Source of the DNA: Ruminococcus sp.
Lineage (GTDB): Bacteria; Bacillota; Clostridia; Oscillospirales; Acutalibacteraceae
Length of the DNA stretch: 50,623 bases
Reading direction: 5' to 3'
NCBI GenBank assembly: GCA_017473775.1
Contig: JAFUJH010000053.1
Span: forward strand, 1-50,623
Made by a program: the position numbers and the translations under genes. The notes below the pieces were generated by a model that was not told the origin of the DNA, made no database searches, and was given only the letters and a program-made list of their open reading frames with translations. Shown in pieces: positions 24,735 through 31,963 of this stretch; the first letter of the stretch is position 1; every line of letters starts with the position of its first letter.

Positions 24735-25502
24735 TTACTTGGAAGCAAACTCGATAATCTTTGCAAACTTCTCTGCAACAAGGGATGCGCCGCCGATGAG
24801 ACCGCCGTCAACATTCACCTTGGAGAGGAGTTCCTCAGCATTTGCATCGTTCATAGAGCCGCCATACTGGATTGTAGTAGCCTCTGCTACCTCTGCGGTA
24901 TAGAGCTCTGCAATGCAATCTCTGATAAGACCGCAAACCTCGTCAGCCTGCTCTGCAGTTGCAGTGAGGCCTGTGCCGATAGCCCATACAGGCTCGTATG
25001 CGATAACGATACGGCTCATTTCCTCAGCGCTAACACCCTTCAGTGCAACCTTTGTCTGCATTCTGCACAGCTCTGCAGTGATGCCCTGCTCACGCTCCTC
25101 CTTGAGCTCGCCGACACAGAGGATAACTGTGAGGCCTGCGTCAAGTGCTGCGCGTACTCTCTGGTTAACAGTAACATCTGTCTCACCAAAGTACTGGCGT
25201 CTCTCTGAGTGACCGATGATTACATACTCGATGCCCATAGAGGAGAGCATATCAGCAGAAATCTCGCCTGTGAATGCACCGCTCTTTGCCCAGTGGCAGT
25301 TCTCAGCACCGATTTTGATGTTTGTACCTTTAGCTGCCTCCTGTGCAACTGCCAGGTCAACGAAGGGAACGCAAGCGATAACGTCGCAATCTGCGTCCTT
25401 AACCAGAGGAATCATCTCTGTGATAAGAGCCTTAGCCTCTGCGGGAGTTTTATTCATTTTCCAGTTGCCTGCGATAATAGTCTTTCTTGTAGCCTTGTTC
25501 AT
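24735..25502 (-). CDS. tpiA: Triosephosphate isomerase
   Basis: A 255-residue TIM barrel enzyme interconverting dihydroxyacetone phosphate and glyceraldehyde 3-phosphate. The catalytic residues are K15 (GNWKMN), H98 (IIGHSERR) and E170 ([11 protein letters not shown]); the phosphate loop carries YGGSMN. AAAGGAAG precedes the ATG. It lies 305 nt downstream of pgk; this gap is filled by a family A repeat, so the mRNA of the operon would carry several hairpins there. Confidence 0.98.
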   Translation of the reverse strand: MNKATRKTIIAGNWKMNKTPAEAKALITEMIPLVKDADCDVIACVPFVDLAVAQEAAKGTNIKIGAENCHWAKSGAFTGEISADMLSSMGIEYVIIGHSERRQYFGETDVTVNQRVRAALDAGLTVILCVGELKEEREQGITAELCRMQTKVALKGVSAEEMSRIVIAYEPVWAIGTGLTATAEQADEVCGLIRDCIAELYTAEVAEATTIQYGGSMNDANAEELLSKVNVDGGLIGGASLVAEKFAKIIEFASK

Positions 25503-25559
25503 TATAAATCTTCCTTTCAGAATTTATGTAAGTAATCAGCGTTCAGAGCTGTAAAAAAA

Positions 25560-25745
25560 CCGTGCCTCCCTCTGACGAGGGAAGACTCCCTCACGGTGTG
25601 AGGGAGATGTCACGAAGTGACAGAGGGAGACAGGCTCAGTTAGAGGTGGATTTCGGCAACGCCGAAAGACGGAAGGAGAGAAAAGTTATAAATTACTACC
25701 CCTCAGTCGGCTTCGCCGCCAGCTCCCCTCACAAGGGGAGCCACG
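25560..25745. repeat. Family A repeat inside the glycolytic operon
   Basis: CTCCCTC/GAGGGAG arms with CTCACGGTGTGAG (25591-25603), TGTCACGAAGTGACA (25608-25622) and TTTCGGCAACGCCGAAA (25651-25667) hairpins, and a final CTCCCCTCACAAGGGGAG. No gene is present in this gap. Confidence 0.85.
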
Positions 25746-25807
25746 AGTTCCACCATATTAACAAGCGGAAGGGCGGAGTGTATCCGCCCTCGATTGAATA
25801 TCAAAAA

Positions 25808-27016
25808 TTATTTGTCAGCAATAACTGCAACACCGGGGAGAACCTTACCCTCAAGATACTCAAGGGAAGCGCCGCCGCCTGTGGAAATGTGGCTCATTGC
25901 ATCTGCAAAGCCCAGGTTGATAACTGCTGCTGCAGAGTCACCGCCGCCGATGATTGTGGTAGCATCTGTCTCAGCAAGAGCCTTAGCAACTGTGATTGTA
26001 CCGTTAGCAAAAGAGGGGTTCTCGGAAACACCCATGGGACCGTTCCAAACAACTGTCTTAGCGCTCTTTACAGCATCAGCAAACATCTCTGCTGTCTTGG
26101 GACCGATATCAAGACCCATAAGGTCCTCGGGAATCTCAAATGTAGGAGCAACGGATGTCTCAACAGGTACATCGATGGGATCAGGGAATGCCTTAGCACA
26201 GGTTGTATCAACAGGAAGAACCAGGTTCTTGCCCAGCTTCTTTGCCTTCTCGATCATCTCAAGGCAATACTCAATCTTAGTATCATCAACAAGAGATGTA
26301 CCAACATTGCCGCCCTGAGCCTTGATGAATGTGTATGCCATACCGCCGCCGATGATGAGTGTATCACACTTCTCAAGGAGGTTGGAGATAACATTGAGCT
26401 TGTCAGCAACCTTTGCACCGCCGAGGATTGCAACGAAGGGTCTAACAGGATTCTCAACAGCGTTGCCGAGGAATGCGATTTCCTTCTGCATCAGGTAACC
26501 GACTGCTGTGTCCTTGATGTGGTCTGTAACACCTGCTGTGGAGCAGTGTGCACGGTGAGCAGAACCGAAAGCATCCATAACGAAAACATCTGCAAGAGAT
26601 GCAAGCTCAGATGAGAAGGGCTCAAGGTTCTTTGTCTCTTCTTTTCTGAAACGGGTGTTCTGGAGAAGAACAACATCGCCGTCATTCATAGCCTCAACAG
26701 CCTTCTTTGCGTTCTCGCCAACAACCTCGTCGTCATTAGCAAAAACAACATCCTGACCGAGGAGCTCAGCCAGACGAACTGCAACAGGAGCAAGAGAGAA
26801 CTTTTCCTCAGGACCGTTCTTGGGCTTGCCAAGGTGGGAGCAGAGGATAACCTTGCCGCCGTCTGCGATAAGCTTCTTGATTGTGGGCAGAGCTGCTGTG
26901 ATACGGTTATCGTTGGTGATAACGCCGTCCTTCAGAGGAACATTGAAATCGCAGCGGACAAGGACTCTTTTGCCCTTAACATTAATGTCGTCAACTGTTA
27001 CTTTTGTGAGATTCAT
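25808..27016 (-). CDS. pgk: Phosphoglycerate kinase
   Basis: A 402-residue phosphoglycerate kinase, making ATP from 1,3-bisphosphoglycerate. N-domain motifs include [11 protein letters not shown] and SHLGKPK, the hinge carries [10 protein letters not shown], and the nucleotide site has GGGDSAAAV and [13 protein letters not shown]. It heads the operon pgk-tpiA-gpmI. AAAGGG lies 8 nt upstream of the ATG, and a strong promoter is about 60 nt further. Its product 3-phosphoglycerate is also the substrate for serA/serC encoded at 43.8-46.0 kb. Confidence 0.98.
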   Translation of the reverse strand: MNLTKVTVDDINVKGKRVLVRCDFNVPLKDGVITNDNRITAALPTIKKLIADGGKVILCSHLGKPKNGPEEKFSLAPVAVRLAELLGQDVVFANDDEVVGENAKKAVEAMNDGDVVLLQNTRFRKEETKNLEPFSSELASLADVFVMDAFGSAHRAHCSTAGVTDHIKDTAVGYLMQKEIAFLGNAVENPVRPFVAILGGAKVADKLNVISNLLEKCDTLIIGGGMAYTFIKAQGGNVGTSLVDDTKIEYCLEMIEKAKKLGKNLVLPVDTTCAKAFPDPIDVPVETSVAPTFEIPEDLMGLDIGPKTAEMFADAVKSAKTVVWNGPMGVSENPSFANGTITVAKALAETDATTIIGGGDSAAAVINLGFADAMSHISTGGGASLEYLEGKVLPGVAVIADK

Positions 27017-27074
27017 AGTTAAAACCCTTTCCTATATAGAATGTGTTAAAAAATAAACAAATTTAACCATATAC

Positions 27075-27103
27075 ATTATACAGCAACTATCATAGACTTT
27101 CAA
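27075..27103 (-). promoter_or_regulatory. Promoter of the glycolytic operon
   Basis: On the minus strand TTGAAA (27103-27098), 17-nt spacer, TATAAT (27080-27075). Confidence 0.85.
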
Positions 27104-27239
27104 GCATTTTTATCGGATTTTTGCCGTATTTCTCAGAAATTTACAGTATTAATATTTCTTAAATAAAAAACAATATACAAAATGAATGTTTTGATTGATA
27201 AATTCTTCTGAGAATGAGCCTTGCTCTGTGACAAGAGGA

Positions 27240-27420
27240 GCAAAAAGCGATATGTTTCGCTTTGCTCAACGCGATATATTTTTGAAAATGCGATATAAAA
27301 TCCTTCGGATTTTGCGATATGATATAAATTCCCGTGTGCGTCAGCACATATCGCACCAAAGGTATATCGCATACATCAGTATATATCGCAAATTCATTTA
27401 TGAATTTATATCGCTGAGGC
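27240..27420. repeat. Family B repeat, inverse orientation
   Basis: Contains ATATCGCACC, ATATCGCAT and ATATCGCAAATTC cores with hairpins CAAATTCATTTATGAATTT, ATACATCAGTAT and TGCGTCAGCACA, and further GCGATATA units on its left. Its right end provides the stop codon of trmL. Confidence 0.85.
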
Positions 27421-27930
27421 ACTTTGTGCCTCACTCCAGGAGTGGCGGTGGAGCTCGCCAAAGCCCTGTAATTCGGGATAATCCCACTGCCTGAGTGTCT
27501 CGTACACGGCAATGGCAACTGAGTTTGAAAGATTCAGCGAGCGTGCCTCAGAAAGCATCGGAATCCGCACACATCTGTCTTTATTTTTAAGGAGCAGATG
27601 CTCAGGCAAGCCTCTTGTCTCCTTGCCGAAAACAAGATACACCTTGTCGGGATACTGCACATCTGTGTGTTTATTCAGTGCCTTGGTTGTAAAATAGTAA
27701 AATTCACCATCGGGGGTTTTATCAAAAAAATCCTCCAAATTATCGTAGTATGTAATGTCTAAAAGATACCAGTAGTCAAGCCCTGCACGCTTGAGTTTTT
27801 TATCATCCACCTCAAAGCCCATGGGACGCACAAGGTGAAGCCTTGCTCCCGTTGCGGCACAGGTACGGGCTATGTTGCCTGTATTCTGGGGAATCTCAGG
27901 CTCTACCAGCACTATATTAAGCTCTGCCAA
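27406..27930 (-). CDS. trmL: tRNA (cytidine(34)-2'-O)-methyltransferase TrmL
   Basis: A 174-residue SPOUT methyltransferase that modifies the wobble base of leucine tRNAs. The start LNIVLVEPEIPQNTGNIARTCAATGARLHLV is typical, and the knotted SAM-binding site shows VFGKETRGLP and RIPMLSEARSLNLSNSVAIAVYE. The start is TTG with an AGAGGTGA site upstream. The C-terminal EAQSASAI and the TAA stop codon lie in a family B repeat and its leading GAGGCAC hairpin, so the tail is about 15 residues longer than usual and its end is not ancestral. Confidence 0.95.
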   Translation of the reverse strand: MAELNIVLVEPEIPQNTGNIARTCAATGARLHLVRPMGFEVDDKKLKRAGLDYWYLLDITYYDNLEDFFDKTPDGEFYYFTTKALNKHTDVQYPDKVYLVFGKETRGLPEHLLLKNKDRCVRIPMLSEARSLNLSNSVAIAVYETLRQWDYPELQGFGELHRHSWSEAQSASAI

Positions 27931-27949
27931 AATAAATCACCTCTAACAC

Positions 27950-27978
27950 ATTCTAAACTGAGAATACTAATAAAGCAA
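27950..27978 (-). promoter_or_regulatory. Possible promoter of trmL
   Basis: On the minus strand TTGCTT (27978-27973), 17-nt spacer, TAGAAT (27955-27950), 20 nt before the start codon. Confidence 0.5.
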
Positions 27979-28013
27979 GCATAAATTCTTGCAAATTATA
28001 AGGAGGTAATGAT

Positions 28014-28196
28014 ATGGCGAATTCTGCAATGAGCACAGTAAAGAATGTTGCTTTGGGAGTTGTGGCAGGAATGGCGGCAGGGTATATAGGCACAAAAATG
28101 ATAAGTGCCAACAAAAAAACCATAAAGAAAAAAGCCAACCGCGCCCTTCGTGAAGTCGGAAGTATGATAGACACCGCTTCTTATATGTTTAAGTAA
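28014..28196 (+). CDS. Small protein with N-terminal hydrophobic segment
   Basis: A 60-residue protein with a Gly/Ala-rich hydrophobic stretch (about 10-27, VALGVVAGMAAGYIGTKM) followed by a basic Lys-rich segment. The AAGGAGG site 7 nt upstream is excellent, so it is very likely translated. It looks like a short YtxH-type membrane-anchored protein, but it is too short to assign. It is divergent from trmL and ends at a bidirectional hairpin. Confidence 0.7.
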   Translation: MANSAMSTVKNVALGVVAGMAAGYIGTKMISANKKTIKKKANRALREVGSMIDTASYMFK

Positions 28197-28232
28197 ACAA
28201 AAAAGGCACTCCTCGTTACAGATGAGTGCCTT
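28195..28232 (-). terminator. Terminator of the M23 peptidase gene
   Basis: An 8-bp stem (28203-28210 with 28225-28232), followed on the minus strand by a run of six T. It also serves as a weaker hairpin for the small plus-strand gene. Confidence 0.88.
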
Positions 28233-28239
28233 AAAATAT

Positions 28240-29700
28240 TTAGCCGTCTATATAGCTTGTGCCTTGAACAAAGAGCTCGGGGTCAACCTTGACTCCGTTT
28301 TCAATAATCTCAAAGTGGAGGTGGTCGCCTGTGGAGTAGCCTGTAGAGCCTACACCTGCAACAACATCACCCTGATGAACCTTGTCTCCTATAGAAACAT
28401 ACACATCACAGCAGTGAGCATACAGTGTCTGGTAGCCGTTGCCGTGGTCGATGATTACATAGTTGCCGTAGCCTGAGTTATCCCAGCCTGCCCAGATAAC
28501 TGTACCTGCATCGGATGCTACGATATCAGCGCCGTAGACGCCGTTCCAGGAAATATCAATGCCATAGTGGAATGTACCCCAACGATGCTCAAAGGTGCTG
28601 GTAATATTCCCTGTGTAAGGAACAGGCCAGATGAAGTTGCCTGTTGCACTGTAGCTCTCCTTAGTACCAACAAGCACAACCTGGTCTACAGGCTCCTTGG
28701 TGGTTACAGATGACTGAACTACTGCATCTGTCTGAACTCCGTCTATGTACACAAGGCGGTAGAATACCTTCTGTGTGCCCATCTCGCCTGCTGTCAGCAC
28801 CTCTGAGTAGGTGTCGAGCTTTGACTCGTCATACTCGTAAACAGTTGTGTAGTACTTCTCGTACTCAACTGTCAGGTCTGTCTCCAGTCTGATGGAGAAG
28901 TTCTGTCTTGCTGATTCTATAATCTCCTCAACAGACTTGATTGACTCGGTTGCATATACATCTGTGATAACCTGAACATCATTGTTGAATGTTGTAGTTG
29001 TGGTGTCGTCGTACTTAGCCTTTGCCTCTGAAAGAATTGCTGTCAGTGCAGATGTCAGTGCCTGTGCATCCTCAGCAGCGCCATAGAACACGCCGTCTAC
29101 ATAAAGTCCGCCTGCACCTGATACTACAGCCTCGTTGCAATCAACCAGCTTTTCGTATACATCGGTGACAGATGCCTTCTCAACTGTAGTCAGTGTGGGA
29201 TAAGAAACCTGAATCACAGGTGTTGTAGCAGATTCGTTAGTGCTTGTACCTGCAAGAGCGTTGTGCATCTGTGCAGAAGCCTGAGTGAGGACCTTCTCGT
29301 TCTCGATAGTAGCAATCTGCTCGCCGCCGACGCTTACTGTCAGGGGCTTGTCAGAGCAAGTCCAGAAGCATACTGTAAGTACCAGTAAAATGGCAGCAAG
29401 CACAGGAGCTGCAGCGGTAGCAATACCCTTGGGGCTGCGCATAAACTCAAAGTAAGATGAGCTGATGTGGAAGTGTCTGATACCTCTGAAAAACTTAGCA
29501 GGTGTCAGAGTAGACCATGTAATGTCCTTCCACTTCTTTGCAATAACCTTTGCATCTCTCTTGAACTCCTTGGGAATTCTTTTGATAAATCTGAGAAGCT
29601 TCTGAGCTGTATTAATATTATTTTTGTTGTTTGCATTGTTCTTTTTGTCAAGGGATTTAATTTTGTTATAGCCCTCAACGCTTATAAACTTTGTACCCAA
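28240..29700 (-). CDS. Membrane-anchored M23 peptidase with G5 domain
   Basis: A 486-residue cell-wall hydrolase. A basic cytoplasmic N-terminus (1-92) is followed by one transmembrane helix (about 95-113), an extracellular coiled region, a G5 domain (about 305-355, EVLTAGEMGTQKVFYRLVYIDG) and a C-terminal LytM/M23 domain (about 380-480) with H-x-G-I-D and the zinc motif HLHFE. It should cut peptide crossbridges in peptidoglycan. The start is TTG with AAGGAG 8 nt upstream. A 25-codon reading frame with a better ribosome site overlaps this start in another frame. Confidence 0.9.
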   Translation of the reverse strand: MGTKFISVEGYNKIKSLDKKNNANNKNNINTAQKLLRFIKRIPKEFKRDAKVIAKKWKDITWSTLTPAKFFRGIRHFHISSSYFEFMRSPKGIATAAAPVLAAILLVLTVCFWTCSDKPLTVSVGGEQIATIENEKVLTQASAQMHNALAGTSTNESATTPVIQVSYPTLTTVEKASVTDVYEKLVDCNEAVVSGAGGLYVDGVFYGAAEDAQALTSALTAILSEAKAKYDDTTTTTFNNDVQVITDVYATESIKSVEEIIESARQNFSIRLETDLTVEYEKYYTTVYEYDESKLDTYSEVLTAGEMGTQKVFYRLVYIDGVQTDAVVQSSVTTKEPVDQVVLVGTKESYSATGNFIWPVPYTGNITSTFEHRWGTFHYGIDISWNGVYGADIVASDAGTVIWAGWDNSGYGNYVIIDHGNGYQTLYAHCCDVYVSIGDKVHQGDVVAGVGSTGYSTGDHLHFEIIENGVKVDPELFVQGTSYIDG

Positions 29701-29752
29701 ACAAATGTCTCCTTGGTGTTTTGATTTTCACACAGACCTTGCTGTGATTCAT
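29675..29752 (-). CDS. Possible 25-residue leader peptide overlapping the M23 gene
   Basis: ATG at 29752-29750 with CCGGAGGAATCAGAT directly upstream, the best ribosome site in the area. The frame runs 25 codons (basic peptide starting MNHSKVCVKIK) and ends with TGA 23 nt inside the M23 coding region. The peptidase start (TTG) is in the other frame. It could be a translation-coupling leader, or the true peptidase start separated by a one-base indel. Neither can be decided from one sequence. Confidence 0.45.
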   Translation of the reverse strand: MNHSKVCVKIKTPRRHLFGYKVYKR

Positions 29753-29777
29753 ATCTGATTCCTCCGGATAAAAAATT

Positions 29778-29850
29778 GTTACATTTGTTACAAATCTGTA
29801 ACCATTATAACAACCTTTGTAATTATACAGAAGAAAAGATAAAAAAACAA
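29778..29850 (-). promoter_or_regulatory. Repeat-containing promoter region of the M23 gene
   Basis: On the minus strand TGTAAC occurs twice in direct repeat, and GTTACA-AATC-TGTAAC forms a perfect dyad (29787-29802). Two TATAAT hexamers lie upstream (29809-29804 and 29827-29822); the farther one has TTGTTT 16 nt upstream. The TGTAAC half-site recalls the WalR consensus TGTWAH, but its spacing is 3 instead of 5 nt. Confidence 0.4.
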
Positions 29851-29923
29851 CCTTTATTTTGCTTTTTCAGAACTTTCGCCACTGTGTACAAAGTATTATA
29901 TTGTTTTTTGTTGAATTTGACGA

Positions 29924-30382
29924 TTAATTCTTATATTGTAAATCGTATATAGTCCAGTCTTTCACAGCATTGTAATAATTCTGCATATACTCCTTGGCAC
30001 CTTCTATATCGTGGTCAAGGTAGTTTCCGCACTCTTTTTTGCTGTTGCCGGGGATATCCCCTGTGTGTGCAATGGAGAGCAGGAGAGTCTCCTTAATAAG
30101 CTCGATTGTGTTCTTGTTTGACAGGTCGCGGACAATCAGATAGAAGCCTGTGCGACAGCCCATAGGACCGAAGTAGATAATATTTGAGCCGAAGCGGCTG
30201 TTCCTCATATAAGTTGCAAACAGATGCTCAATGGTGTGCAAAGCACCGTTTGTAAGGAAGGGTGGAGTGTTGGGCTTTATAAATCTCAGGTCATAGGTTG
30301 TGATATCACCATCTATGCGGGACACATAGATGCCTACCTCCAGAATATCGTGGTCCACTGTAAAGCTTGCGATTTTTTCCAT
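29924..30382 (-). CDS. luxS: S-ribosylhomocysteine lyase
   Basis: A 152-residue LuxS that cleaves S-ribosylhomocysteine to homocysteine and DPD, the precursor of AI-2. The metal site is H49, H53 (HTIEH) and C118 (KECGN), and catalytic C76 sits in GPMGCRTGF. The start at MEKIASF has GAGG 9 nt upstream. It begins just after the stop codon of the GH25 gene, so the two are in one operon. No pfs/mtn gene is nearby. Confidence 0.97.
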   Translation of the reverse strand: MEKIASFTVDHDILEVGIYVSRIDGDITTYDLRFIKPNTPPFLTNGALHTIEHLFATYMRNSRFGSNIIYFGPMGCRTGFYLIVRDLSNKNTIELIKETLLLSIAHTGDIPGNSKKECGNYLDHDIEGAKEYMQNYYNAVKDWTIYDLQYKN

Positions 30383-30393
30383 TTTCAAGTACC

Positions 30394-31419
30394 TCACTTA
30401 TAATTTTTAAAGCATATATTAAGGTCAACATCGCCCTGAATACCCGACACCTGTCCTGTGCAGGAATACTGCCATATCATATAGTTATAATAAAGAGCGG
30501 GAGTGTCATTATAAAAGGCGTACCATATATCTATATCAGAAAGCTGACCCAAATCATATTTATAATATGCAAGCTGACTGCCTGTATATAACGCAGGCGT
30601 GTAGCCTGCCTTTTTTATTCTGTCGCAGAAAACCCGTGCACAATCGGTGAGAGTCTGGGGTGAGATGTTCTCTGTACGGGCTTCATCTACACCCTCCATA
30701 ATCTCCCAGTCAAAGGCAACTGGATAATCAAGGGAGACTCTGCCTATGAGTGACAGGGCATATTCTGCCTCCTCCACAGCCTCCTGAGCACTTACCGCCT
30801 GAGAGAAGAAGTACGCACCTACCATAAGGCCTGCCGCCTTGGCACCTCGCAGGTTGGACTTAAAGTATGAATCCTCATACATAACACCCTCTGCTCCGTA
30901 GCCTCTGCCGCCAATTCTGAGCATTACAAAGTCCACGCCTGACGCCTTCACAGCCTGCCAGTCAATATCCCCATTATATGCCGAAACATCAATGCCAACA
31001 TAGGAGCACAGTTCTCCGTCCTGATAGTAATGCTTGAAGCCCTTATCGTCGGTTACGAAGTTTTCGTCCTTATAGGTGCTCAGCGGTACTCCCTCAATAG
31101 CAGGGATGGCAATGTCCCCCAAGCCGTAGTTTGTAAGGGGAATGCGGTCGGTCTCCCCTGCTACCTGAATCGTCTGGGATTTATCATAGATAGCCCTGTG
31201 GATTTTGCTGTGCTCGCTGAGCTTTCCGCTCATAACGCACACAGCCCCTGTCAGCACCAATGTAATCACAAGGAGCACCGCTACTGCAGGATTGAACCAG
31301 AGCTTAATCTTTGATATTATTTTTCTGTCCTTATTCCTTTTATTCTTCTCAGGCAACTCGGGATTTATGTACGCCGATGTCTGCTCCCTCCGGGTATCCT
31401 CAACAATCTGATTATTCAT
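30394..31419 (-). CDS. Membrane-anchored GH25 lysozyme
   Basis: A 341-residue protein. A cytoplasmic N-terminus and a transmembrane helix (about 45-65) carry an extracellular glycosyl hydrolase family 25 domain (about 138-338), with the catalytic strands YVGIDVSAYNGDIDW and VAFDWEIMEG, and the closing WQYSCTG and DVDLN segments. It should cut the glycan chain of peptidoglycan; the anchor suggests a role in the cell's own wall. It starts at 31419 with a GGTGGGAAG site and is upstream of luxS. Confidence 0.93.
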   Translation of the reverse strand: MNNQIVEDTRREQTSAYINPELPEKNKRNKDRKIISKIKLWFNPAVAVLLVITLVLTGAVCVMSGKLSEHSKIHRAIYDKSQTIQVAGETDRIPLTNYGLGDIAIPAIEGVPLSTYKDENFVTDDKGFKHYYQDGELCSYVGIDVSAYNGDIDWQAVKASGVDFVMLRIGGRGYGAEGVMYEDSYFKSNLRGAKAAGLMVGAYFFSQAVSAQEAVEEAEYALSLIGRVSLDYPVAFDWEIMEGVDEARTENISPQTLTDCARVFCDRIKKAGYTPALYTGSQLAYYKYDLGQLSDIDIWYAFYNDTPALYYNYMIWQYSCTGQVSGIQGDVDLNICFKNYK

Positions 31420-31457
31420 ATACTTCCCACCCTTTTCGTCCTGATACTGCAAAATTC

Positions 31458-31487
31458 ATTATATGCAACAGGTATAGAATATCACAA
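31458..31487 (-). promoter_or_regulatory. Promoter of the GH25-luxS operon
   Basis: On the minus strand TTGTGA (31487-31482), 18-nt spacer, TATAAT (31463-31458). Confidence 0.6.
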
Positions 31488-31519
31488 ATTTCTGCCTCTG
31501 TAAATATGTAGCCTGCCAC

Positions 31520-31549
31520 TTGAAATACTTGCCATTCATATTGTATAAT
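31520..31549 (+). promoter_or_regulatory. Promoter of the small gene at 31588
   Basis: TTGAAA (31520-31525), 18-nt spacer, TATAAT (31544-31549). Confidence 0.7.
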
Positions 31550-31587
31550 TAAAATATGGATAGTTTTTTCTGAAAGGAGGATGCGTC

Positions 31588-31830
31588 ATGTGCACAGGCA
31601 AAACCAAAGAAGCCCTGCTCAGACAAATTGACGCCTGCTCCACCATTGCAGAGCTGTTTACGCTTGTAAAGACAGAGAATATCGATATGCGTATGCAGAC
31701 CCTGTGCAGTGCGTCCAACATTCCTCCAAAGCTGCCGGAGTACGACTCTTCTGCATCAATCGAGGACTCCCTCGTAAGGCTCAAGGATGTAGTCCGCCTT
31801 GCGGTAGAAAATCAACTAAGTTTGCCCTGA
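31588..31830 (+). CDS. Small protein of unknown function
   Basis: An 80-residue soluble, mainly helical protein, not recognised. The AAAGGAGG site 6 nt upstream of ATG and a clear promoter and terminator make it a convincing gene. The last residues (LP) and the TGA stop lie in the first hairpin (TTTGCCCTGACGGGCAAA) of a family E repeat, so the original end was probably different. Confidence 0.75.
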   Translation: MCTGKTKEALLRQIDACSTIAELFTLVKTENIDMRMQTLCSASNIPPKLPEYDSSASIEDSLVRLKDVVRLAVENQLSLP

Positions 31831-31905
31831 CGGGCAAAACGATGTCGGCTTCGCCGAACAGTGTAGCTTCGCTAACGGTGTGTGCCAACAGGCACAACGA
31901 AACAT
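31813..31905. repeat. Family E repeat (hairpins between AACGATGT-like cores)
   Basis: Four micro-hairpins in a row: TTTGCCCTGACGGGCAAA, TCGGCTTCGCCGA, TAGCTTCGCTA and GTGCCAACAGGCAC, separated by related spacers (ACGATG, ACAGTG, ACGGTGT, AACGA). Only one copy is seen here. Confidence 0.7.
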
Positions 31906-31913
31906 AAATAAAC

Positions 31914-31959
31914 AGAGCAAGAATAGAAGGTTTTTCTCCTTTTACTCTTGCTCTTTTTT
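31914..31959 (+). terminator. Terminator between convergent genes
   Basis: A 9-bp stem (31914-31922 with 31946-31954) with inner pairing, then a run of six T. It can work in both directions. Confidence 0.88.
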
Positions 31960-31963
31960 GTAT

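Noticed and set aside
25562-26614. A long plus-strand open frame opposite pgk
   Set aside because: It lies antisense to a clear pgk gene; its composition is Cys/Asn-rich and its start lies in a repeat. It reflects codon bias of pgk.
29701-29923. c-di-AMP (ydaO) riboswitch before the M23 peptidase
   Set aside because: The location would be usual, but the conserved ydaO sequence blocks are not found; only about 170 AT-rich nt and TGTAAC repeats.
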